Below are positions 1 to 4,598 of a stretch of DNA of 6,408 nt, piece after piece. The translations under genes and the position numbers were made by a program. The DNA lies in the NCBI GenBank assembly GCA_020024075.1, contig JAHHUJ010000123.1:1-6408 (forward strand). The letters are read 5' to 3'. Position 1 is the first letter of the stretch. Every line of letters begins with the position of its first letter. Source of the stretch: Psychrobacter sp. Lineage in GTDB: Bacteria > Pseudomonadota > Gammaproteobacteria > Pseudomonadales > Moraxellaceae. The notes below the pieces were generated by a model. That model did not search any database and was not told the origin of the DNA. It was given only the letters and a program-made list of their open reading frames with translations.

Positions 1-120
1 TGAAGAGTAGATTGGAAGCGACTATAATTAATATTAAACATTCATATAATATGAATTATTTGTATTTTTAGGTTTTTATTTTCAGTAGGTAGTTGCTAAT
101 ACGTTTTGTGACTTGCCATT

Positions 121-154
121 TAGTTAGATTATAGGCTTAGTTAGATTGTAGGCT
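121..154. repeat. 17-bp tandem duplication
   Basis: Two adjacent copies of TAGTTAGATTRTAGGCT lie at 121-137 and 138-154 and match at 16 of 17 positions; the only difference is A or G at the eleventh base. It is a simple tandem duplication in non-coding DNA with no visible function. Confidence 0.85.
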
Positions 155-436
155 TGAATTTTATAAGCAAGCTAAAAACTATAATGGTAATAAATTAAAA
201 AAATAAAGTAGAACAAGTCATATAATTGTAGAATAGCAATGTTACTAATAGTGATATATGAGTTTGTTGTATTATAATTATCACAATACTGCATGAAATT
301 TGAATAGTTTATTGCTAGCAATTAGTGGGCAATAATGACAATTTAAGTAACTGATTATTTTATTAATCCAATCAACCAGTAGCTATACCATCCAATCAAA
401 ATGAAAAACAATAGATAGTTGATTGAAAATTTTAAT

Positions 437-459
437 TGATACCTCGAATACGAGTATCA
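437..459 (+). promoter_or_regulatory. Leader hairpin before the cytochrome ribosome site
   Basis: TGATACCTCG (437-446) can pair with CGAGTATCA (451-459) across an AATA loop, leaving one bulged C. It ends 10 nt before the AGGAG ribosome site at 470-474. If transcribed it would be a small stem in the 5' leader; it could equally be a protein-binding dyad in DNA. Role unknown. Confidence 0.4.
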
Positions 460-480
460 GCAATCTTTTAGGAGCCAGTT

Positions 481-1035
481 ATGTTATCAGCTAACCAGCA
501 ACAAAATTCTCAATCTACCGGCCGTCGTTTAACGGCTATTGCCTCTGTTATGTTAGGTGCTGCACTTACTTTAACAGCCTGTGGTGGTCATGAGGAAGAA
601 GTAAAAGCCGTGGATAAGGTTGATGAAGCCGCAGAATTAGCGAAGCAAAATGCGCCTGAACCTGAGCCTATTCCTGTTGAAGAGAATTCAGCAGAGGCTG
701 TAGCTTCTGAAGAAGCAGAGACTACTGATGAAGCTACAGCGGAAGAGTCATCTACTGAAGATGCTGGAAGTGAGGGTGAAGGAGCTCCTTTAGCAGCTAG
801 TGCTGGTAAGGATCTATACGAATCTACTTGTAAAGCATGCCATGAAGGTGGATTATTAGGCGCACCTAAGCTTGGTGATGCAGCAGCTTGGGAACCTCGT
901 ATTGCACAAGGTAAAGACACTTTATACAAGCATTCAGCTGAAGGCTTTAATCAAATGCCACCACAAGCTACAGGTGATGTTACTAAAGATCAAGTGCACG
1001 CTGCAGTAGATTATATGGTTGATCAAGCCAGCTAA
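481..1035 (+). CDS. Cytochrome c5-like c-type cytochrome, lipoprotein-anchored
   Basis: This is a 184-residue monohaem electron carrier expected on the periplasmic face of a membrane. Residues 15-34 form a lipoprotein signal: RR, a hydrophobic stretch, then lipobox LTAC with Cys34 as the lipid-modified residue. Gly at +2 would favour outer-membrane sorting by the E. coli rule. Residues 37-101 are a low-complexity linker rich in Glu, Ala and Ser. The haem domain follows, with CKACH at 117-121 (two haem-linking cysteines and His ligand), GAPKLGD (127-133), and Met159 in NQMPP as the likely sixth ligand. Order and spacing fit the cytochrome c5 family, which passes electrons to terminal oxidases or other acceptors. 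The cysteine pair that many c5 proteins carry after the Met ligand is absent. The start is supported by AGGAG at 470-474, 6 nt upstream. It is monocistronic, with a strong terminator downstream. The family call is firm; the partner oxidase cannot be seen here. Confidence 0.92.
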   Translation: MLSANQQQNSQSTGRRLTAIASVMLGAALTLTACGGHEEEVKAVDKVDEAAELAKQNAPEPEPIPVEENSAEAVASEEAETTDEATAEESSTEDAGSEGEGAPLAASAGKDLYESTCKACHEGGLLGAPKLGDAAAWEPRIAQGKDTLYKHSAEGFNQMPPQATGDVTKDQVHAAVDYMVDQAS

Positions 1036-1062
1036 GGCTAAAAATACCCTTGATAATCTGCT

Positions 1063-1103
1063 AAAATACCGCCACTGTGTAGACATCGTGGCGGTATTTT
1101 TTT
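1063..1103 (+). terminator. Strong intrinsic terminator after the cytochrome gene
   Basis: A perfect 13-bp stem pairs AAAATACCGCCAC (1063-1075) with GTGGCGGTATTTT (1088-1100) around a 12-nt loop, and the T-run continues to 1103. The A-run on the left arm could make it work on the minus strand too. It separates the cytochrome from tsaD, so tsaD needs its own promoter between about 1104 and 1187, where I see no convincing -35/-10 pair. Confidence 0.92.
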
Positions 1104-1178
1104 GTCATAAATTTCTTCATGAAATCGAGCTGTTTCTTGATAAAAATAGACGACACAACACTTCAATTACCAAACAGT

Positions 1179-1183
1179 AGGTG
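1179..1183 (+). promoter_or_regulatory. Ribosome site supporting the TTG start of tsaD
   Basis: AGGTG sits 4 nt before the TTG at 1188. It is a moderate ribosome site on the tight side in spacing. The in-frame ATG at 1119 has only T-rich sequence in front and no ribosome site, so this site favours the shorter protein. Confidence 0.5.
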
Positions 1184-1187
1184 CGAC

Positions 1188-2228
1188 TTGAAAGTTTTAG
1201 GTTTAGAAACATCATGTGATGAAACAGGCTTGGCCATCTTTGATAGCGAGCTTCTTGCAGCAGGTAAAAGCGGTCTACTAGGTCAGGTTCTGTATTCGCA
1301 GATTGAACTGCACGCCACTTATGGGGGTGTGGTGCCTGAGCTTGCCAGTCGTGACCACATTCGCAAGTTGGTACCGTTATTTGATGAGCTATTGACCCAG
1401 TGCAATATCAGCAAAGAGGATATTGATGCCATTGCCTTTACCAAAGGGCCGGGGCTTATTGGTGCCTTAATGACAGGGGCACTATTTGGTCGTAGCCTAG
1501 CTTATGGCTTAGGTGTGCCAGCTATTGGGATTCACCATATGGAGGGGCATTTACTGTCTCCTTTATTGGGTCCTAATCCCCCCAAGTTCCCTTTTGTCTC
1601 TTTGTTGGTGTCAGGTGGTCATACACTATTGGTGGCTGCTCATGGCATAGGCGAGTATGAGATATTAGGGGAAAGCATTGATGATGCAGCCGGTGAGTGT
1701 TTTGATAAAGCGGCTAAAATGCTGGGCTTACCTTATCCTGGCGGCCCGAATGTGGCGCGCTTGGCAGAAAACGGTGATCCGTTAAAGTATGATTTGCCCA
1801 GACCCATGCTACACCGAGGACTCGACTTCTCTTTTAGTGGGATGAAAACAGCAGTGCATAATCTGATTAAAGACACCCCAGGCTCAGATACCGATGAGCA
1901 GGTCAGAGCCGATATTGCCGCCAGTTTCCAGCATGCTGTGGTCGATACTCTGGTCAAAAAGTGTGTTAAAGCATTAAAACAGACCGGCATGAAACAATTG
2001 GTTATCGCTGGTGGGGTGAGTGCTAATTTACACCTGCGTCAAACTTTAGAGCAAGAGCTGGCAAAAATTCAGGCCACTGTTCATTACGCACCATTAGAGC
2101 TGTGTACTGATAATGGGGCGATGATTGCTTATGCAGGCTATCAGCGTCTACAGGCTGGACAAAGCGATGATTTGGCAGTCAGCTGTGTGCCAAGATGGAC
2201 CATTAGTGACTTGCCGGCGTTGACGTAA
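1188..2228 (+). CDS. tsaD: tRNA N6-adenosine threonylcarbamoyltransferase TsaD, TTG start
   Basis: TsaD transfers the threonylcarbamoyl group from threonylcarbamoyl-AMP to A37 of tRNAs that read ANN codons, working in the cytoplasm with TsaB and TsaE. From TTG at 1188 the protein is 346 residues, close to the E. coli length, and begins KVLGLETSCDETG, the canonical N-terminus of the family. Metal and nucleotide motifs are all present: HMEGH with His117 and His121, SGGHT (142-146), AGECFDKAAK (168-177), FSFSGMKTAV (214-223), AGGVSAN (274-280) and CTDNGAMIA with Asp308. The frame stays open upstream to ATG 1119, adding 23 residues outside the family pattern and lacking a ribosome site, so I reject that start. 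crcB follows 73 nt downstream on the same strand and may be co-transcribed. Identification is very secure; the start is likely but rests on family alignment. Confidence 0.96.
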   Translation: MKVLGLETSCDETGLAIFDSELLAAGKSGLLGQVLYSQIELHATYGGVVPELASRDHIRKLVPLFDELLTQCNISKEDIDAIAFTKGPGLIGALMTGALFGRSLAYGLGVPAIGIHHMEGHLLSPLLGPNPPKFPFVSLLVSGGHTLLVAAHGIGEYEILGESIDDAAGECFDKAAKMLGLPYPGGPNVARLAENGDPLKYDLPRPMLHRGLDFSFSGMKTAVHNLIKDTPGSDTDEQVRADIAASFQHAVVDTLVKKCVKALKQTGMKQLVIAGGVSANLHLRQTLEQELAKIQATVHYAPLELCTDNGAMIAYAGYQRLQAGQSDDLAVSCVPRWTISDLPALT

Positions 2229-2251
2229 TTTAGTCAGTTATAGTTAAGAGT

Positions 2252-2289
2252 TAAGCAATTACAATAAAGAAGTAAGCAACTACAATAAA
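2252..2289. repeat. Imperfect direct repeat, 21-bp period, before crcB
   Basis: TAAGCAATTACAATAAA (2252-2268) recurs as TAAGCAACTACAATAAA (2273-2289), matching at 16 of 17 bases, with a 4-nt gap. It fills most of the tsaD-crcB gap and ends just before the crcB ribosome site. It looks like a local duplication rather than a riboswitch. Confidence 0.8.
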
Positions 2290-2301
2290 TAAGGACAATA
2301 A

Positions 2302-2676
2302 ATGCAGTGGTTAGCAATAGGTATGGGGGCTGCAATAGGGGCCTGCTTAAGAGCTTGGCTAGCTAAGCTTAATCCGCTGCACGCTTGGATTCCTTTGGGT
2401 ACCTTGGGGGCTAATATCCTTGGCGGCCTGTTAATCGGTATGGCCATGGTGATCTTTGTAAAAGTAGGACAAAATTGGCATCCTAACGTTAAGCTGTTTG
2501 TGATCACCGGCTTTTTGGGCGGGCTGACTACTTTTAGTACGTTTAGTAGTGAGGTATTTGGCTTGTTGTATGATGGAAAAATAGTGGCGGGTCTAGGTCT
2601 GATTGGGTTACACGTACTATTTACTTTGACAGCCACTGCCATAGGATATTATGTCACTCGACTGGTACTGTCTTAA
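2302..2676 (+). CDS. crcB: Fluoride ion channel CrcB/FluC
   Basis: CrcB (FluC) is a small inner-membrane fluoride channel that lets F- leak out and so protects the cytoplasm; it works as a dual-topology homodimer. The 124-residue protein is of normal length with four hydrophobic segments. Family motifs are clear: GAAIGACLR (9-17), GTLGANILGG (33-42, with the conserved Asn38), and GFLGGLTTFSTFS (70-82), which holds the central Na+ site region and the two phenylalanines (78 and 81) that line the pore. The start has AAGGA at 2291-2295, 6 nt upstream. It lies 73 nt after tsaD and could be read from the same transcript. I see no fluoride riboswitch in that gap. The last four codons and stop lie inside the first copy of a 17-bp tandem repeat array. 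Confidence 0.96.
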   Translation: MQWLAIGMGAAIGACLRAWLAKLNPLHAWIPLGTLGANILGGLLIGMAMVIFVKVGQNWHPNVKLFVITGFLGGLTTFSTFSSEVFGLLYDGKIVAGLGLIGLHVLFTLTATAIGYYVTRLVLS

Positions 2677-2765
2677 ATTGGGTACTGTCTTAAATTGGGT
2701 ACGGTCTTAAATTGGTCACTGTCTTAAGTTAGGTACTGTTTGGAGTTAGTGGCTGTCTTAAGTTA
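2664..2765. repeat. Six-copy 17-bp tandem repeat overlapping the crcB stop
   Basis: Six contiguous 17-bp units begin at 2664, 2681, 2698, 2715, 2732 and 2749. The consensus is GGTACTGTCTTAAATTG. Copies 1 and 2 are identical, copy 3 has one change, and copies 4-6 are increasingly diverged (for example GTCACTGTCTTAAGTTA and GTGGCTGTCTTAAGTTA). Copy 1 encodes the last crcB codons, and its TAA is the crcB stop. The gradient suggests expansion at the crcB end with older decaying copies distally. No function is evident. Confidence 0.92.
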
Positions 2766-2861
2766 AGTGTTAAACCAATTCGTCTCATCTCAGCTTGTCT
2801 GGTTCTTTAGTGATCTGCTCGTTCTCTAGCAACTTACTTGCTCTGCTATTCTTTGATAGCT

Positions 2862-2889
2862 GGGTTAAAACCCGCCTAATTTTATTTCT
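2862..2889 (+). terminator. Weak possible terminator for crcB
   Basis: GGGT (2862-2865) and ACCC (2870-2873) form a short stem with a TAAA loop, followed by a T-rich stretch. The stem is too short for confidence. It is the best candidate I can find between crcB and the convergent metR. Confidence 0.25.
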
Positions 2890-2915
2890 TTGTTACTTTA
2901 AACTATCCTCTCTTA

Positions 2916-2939
2916 CCCTAGCTAATCTCTTTGCTAGGG
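2916..2939. repeat. Inverted repeat overlapping the metR stop
   Basis: CCCTAGC (2916-2922) and GCTAGGG (2933-2939) are perfect 7-bp arms around a 10-nt loop. The metR stop codon (TAG on the minus strand, 2934-2936) lies in one arm. There is no T-run after it on either strand, so it is at best a weak terminator or a 3'-end stabilising stem for metR mRNA. Confidence 0.4.
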
Positions 2940-3875
2940 CTTTACCAGCTCATCTAATAGCTTAGCAAAGCCTTGCATATAAGCGACCTCTTGGCTTCTT
3001 TCGCGTGTAGCGGCAAATAATTGACAAAATACTCCATGTCTATTTTGATGGTGCAAAGAGGGAGGGAGGTCTTTATTTGAGCTGTTTGGAGAAATAAGAG
3101 GCCGCGTCACAATCCATCCTTTTTTCTCATATTCTGCGGCTACCCAGTCAGGTAATGCAGCAACGCCTCGCTCACTAGCGACCAATTGAATTAACATAGC
3201 GGTTAATTCTGTAGTGCGTATTTTGGCAAAGCTAACCCCAGCTGGCGCCATGAATTTGGCAATCACATCCAGTCGTTTGGCTTCTACCGGATAAGCAATT
3301 AAGGTTTGATCCACAAGATCACTGGGAGCAATGCTTTGTTTGCTGGCTAGTGGATGGGTAGGGGATAACACCAGTCGGCTTTCATAGGTGAATAGAGGCT
3401 GGTAGCAGATGCCTTCTAACTCTAAATCGCTAGTAGTGATTAATAAATCTATATCCCCTTCAGTCAATAGGTGGTGAGGTTCCGGTTCAAAGCCGGTGGC
3501 AAAATCAAGCTCCACATCCGACCACTCGCGTCGGAATTGATTCAAAATAGGCATTAGCCAATCAAAACAACTGTGGCACTCAGAGGCCAAGCGAAGACGG
3601 CCTGCTTGCCCGTGAGCCAGTCTCTTTAAGTTATTTTTGGTTCTGATGACTTGAGGTAAGATATTGTCGGCTAGTTTTAGCACCACATTCCCTGCCGGCG
3701 TAAAAGTCAGCGGGCGGGTTCGACGATTTACCAACTTCACTCCATAATAACTTTCTAACTCTTTTAATTGGTGCGATACCGCAGAGGCAGTGACGTGAAG
3801 CTCATCTGCAGCAGCAGCAAGTGAGCCATGGGCACGTAAGGCCGATAGGGTTTGTAGATGACGAAGCTCAAGCAT
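2934..3875 (-). CDS. metR: LysR-type methionine biosynthesis regulator MetR
   Basis: MetR is a cytoplasmic DNA-binding activator of methionine genes such as metE and metH, using homocysteine as co-effector. This 313-residue protein has the usual LysR layout: an N-terminal winged helix-turn-helix (about residues 1-60, recognition segment SLAAAADELHVTASAVSHQL at 18-37), a linker helix, and a substrate-binding-like domain. MetR-specific stretches that I recognise are ASECHSCFDWLMP (97-109), YPVEAKRLDV (195-204), PAGVS (211-215) and GVAALPDWV (237-245). Residues 261-281 (ISPNSSNK through NRHG) look like an insertion relative to E. coli MetR as I recall it. The start matches the family N-terminus, but I see no ribosome site. 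A minimal ATG-ATC-TAA frame (3888 to 3880) ends 4 nt before the metR ATG. No metE or other methionine gene is adjacent, so its targets must be elsewhere. Confidence 0.9.
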   Translation of the reverse strand: MLELRHLQTLSALRAHGSLAAAADELHVTASAVSHQLKELESYYGVKLVNRRTRPLTFTPAGNVVLKLADNILPQVIRTKNNLKRLAHGQAGRLRLASECHSCFDWLMPILNQFRREWSDVELDFATGFEPEPHHLLTEGDIDLLITTSDLELEGICYQPLFTYESRLVLSPTHPLASKQSIAPSDLVDQTLIAYPVEAKRLDVIAKFMAPAGVSFAKIRTTELTAMLIQLVASERGVAALPDWVAAEYEKKGWIVTRPLISPNSSNKDLPPSLHHQNRHGVFCQLFAATRERSQEVAYMQGFAKLLDELVKP

Positions 3876-4097
3876 AGTTTTAGATCATTTTATTGGATGA
3901 CTTTAGTCTCTATTCTACCCCATTATCTAGACTATATTCATCTGCTTAATTAAGTCCCAGAGGATTGAGGTTGAAAAGTTGGAGCGTGGTTTTTTTGTGA
4001 GGGAGCTCATAGGGTTATTTAAGTCGGTATTAACTAAAAAAGGTTGGGATTTTTTGTATTAGTAATAACCTTTAAGAATAGGTATCATAAAAATTAC

Positions 4098-4127
4098 TTG
4101 CGATAGAGGTAACTTTTACTTTATATT
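4098..4127 (+). promoter_or_regulatory. Candidate sigma70-type promoter
   Basis: TTGCGA (4098-4103) and TATATT (4122-4127) are separated by 18 bp and match the consensus at 4 and 5 of 6 positions. Transcription would begin near 4134 and give the symporter a leader of about 465 nt. AT-rich sequence throws up such matches often, so this is only a candidate. Confidence 0.3.
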
Positions 4128-4173
4128 GAACGCATACTAAGGAGTCACATAGATTTACATTAGAGTAACTATA

Positions 4174-4212
4174 TAGTTGAGAAGCATAGTTGAGAGGCAT
4201 AGTTGAGAAGCG
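4174..4212. repeat. Three tandem copies of a 13-bp unit
   Basis: TAGTTGAGAAGCA (4174-4186), TAGTTGAGAGGCA (4187-4199) and TAGTTGAGAAGCG (4200-4212) lie head to tail with one change each in copies 2 and 3. No function is apparent. Confidence 0.9.
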
Positions 4213-4433
4213 TTGGTCTGGGTCTTTATTAATTGAAACCACTACCACTAATAACTACTTCGCTATTAACTACTTAATGAACGTTAATTGCTTTGATTAC
4301 TGTGGCTCAAAACTCACAAGGAAGATGGATAGCTGCTTTGTTTATGACAGTTATTTTTATTATCAACGTTCGATAACGAGAAACATAAAATAAATAAAGC
4401 AGTTAATCATAGTGAATATGTCTATAGCAGAGT

Positions 4434-4475
4434 GAAAAAACAACAGGGCTTTTAAGCCATAAATAACGTTTTTTC
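4434..4475. repeat. Inverted repeat enclosing a second small hairpin
   Basis: GAAAAAAC (4434-4441) and GTTTTTTC (4468-4475) are perfect 8-bp complements. Between them GGCTT (4447-4451) and AAGCC (4454-4458) can form a small inner stem. The T-run at 4469-4474 is about 10 nt from the inner stem, which is too far for a standard terminator, but weak termination in the leader is possible. Confidence 0.35.
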
Positions 4476-4489
4476 TGTCCCCGCTGCTG

Positions 4490-4510
4490 TGCTAATTAAT
4501 GAATTCAGCA
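4490..4510. repeat. Bulged hairpin in the symporter upstream region
   Basis: TGCTAATT (4490-4497) pairs with AATTCAGCA (4502-4510) around an AATG loop, with one bulged C. The architecture (8-9 bp stem, one bulge, 4-nt loop) resembles the stem before the cytochrome gene, but the sequence is different. Confidence 0.35.
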
Positions 4511-4538
4511 TCTCCCTTTTAAACAAGTATTTTGAGAC

Positions 4539-4570
4539 AGCAAGTGCAGTCAGAGATCGAAGCACTTGCT
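4539..4570 (+). promoter_or_regulatory. 9-bp perfect inverted repeat just before the symporter
   Basis: AGCAAGTGC (4539-4547) and GCACTTGCT (4562-4570) are exact complements separated by 14 nt. The right arm ends 16 nt before the GAGGA ribosome site. It could be an operator for a dimeric regulator or a leader stem. It also covers the TTG at 4566, arguing that this codon is not the start. Confidence 0.5.
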
Positions 4571-4586
4571 TATAGGGTTATGCATT

Positions 4587-4591
4587 GAGGA
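4587..4591 (+). promoter_or_regulatory. Ribosome site fixing the symporter start at 4599
   Basis: GAGGA lies 7 nt before ATG 4599, a normal spacing. The open frame extends upstream to TTG 4566, but that codon lies within an inverted repeat and has no comparable site in front. Confidence 0.75.
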
Positions 4592-4598
4592 TAAAGCT

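Larger units (their letters stand above)
1..480. other. AT-rich spacer upstream of the cytochrome gene, no gene seen
   Basis: This stretch is strongly AT-rich with frequent stops, and I see no open frame with a ribosome site or recognisable protein. It contains a 17-bp tandem duplication (121-154), a 9-bp direct repeat TCCAATCAA (367-375 and 391-399), and a hairpin close to the next gene (437-459). TATAAT-like hexamers occur at 221-226 and 273-278, but neither has a good -35 hexamer at 16-18 bp, so I do not place a promoter. The promoter of the cytochrome gene presumably lies here. The left edge may hold the end or control region of an unseen neighbour. Confidence 0.7.
3876..4598. other. Long spacer between metR and the symporter, no supported gene
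   Basis: About 720 bp separate the two divergent genes. A TTG-initiated open frame at 4190-4393 starts inside a tandem repeat, has no ribosome site, and its composition (rich in Asn, Tyr and Thr) fits translated AT-rich DNA, so I do not call it a gene. The spacer holds a candidate plus-strand promoter (4098-4127), an isolated AAGGAG with no start codon after it (4139-4144), a 13-bp triple repeat (4174-4212), and inverted repeats at 4039-4073 (7-bp arms), 4434-4475, 4490-4510 and 4539-4570. The metR promoter should lie in roughly the first 100 bp. Confidence 0.7.

Noticed and set aside
523..582. Twin-arginine export signal in the cytochrome (GRR)
   Set aside because: The residues after RR (LTA) do not fit the Tat consensus, and c-type cytochromes are exported unfolded by Sec before haem attachment. 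The LTAC lipobox explains the region better.
588..929. Minus-strand open frame over the cytochrome gene
   Set aside because: It is the antisense shadow of the Glu/Ala-rich tether; the plus-strand frame has a lipobox, CxxCH and ribosome site.
1733..1990. Minus-strand open frame inside tsaD
   Set aside because: It lies opposite conserved TsaD motifs and has no recognisable protein features.
2229..2301. Fluoride riboswitch before crcB
   Set aside because: Such switches often precede crcB, but this 73-nt gap is mostly an AT-rich direct repeat and lacks GC-rich pairing elements that could form the aptamer.
2280..2642. Minus-strand open frame over crcB
   Set aside because: CrcB motifs on the plus strand are unambiguous; the antisense frame is a shadow.
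3928..3940. Possible MetR box upstream of metR
   Set aside because: TAGA-N5-TTCA differs at two bases from the TGAA-N5-TTCA consensus I recall, which is too weak in AT-rich DNA.
4039..4073. 7-bp inverted repeat AAAGGTT/AACCTTT as a terminator
   Set aside because: The loop is 21 nt, the stem is mostly A-T, and no T-run follows the right arm.
4190..4393. 67-codon plus-strand open frame
   Set aside because: It starts at TTG inside a 13-bp tandem repeat, has no ribosome site, and its composition fits translated AT-rich spacer; no motif is recognisable.
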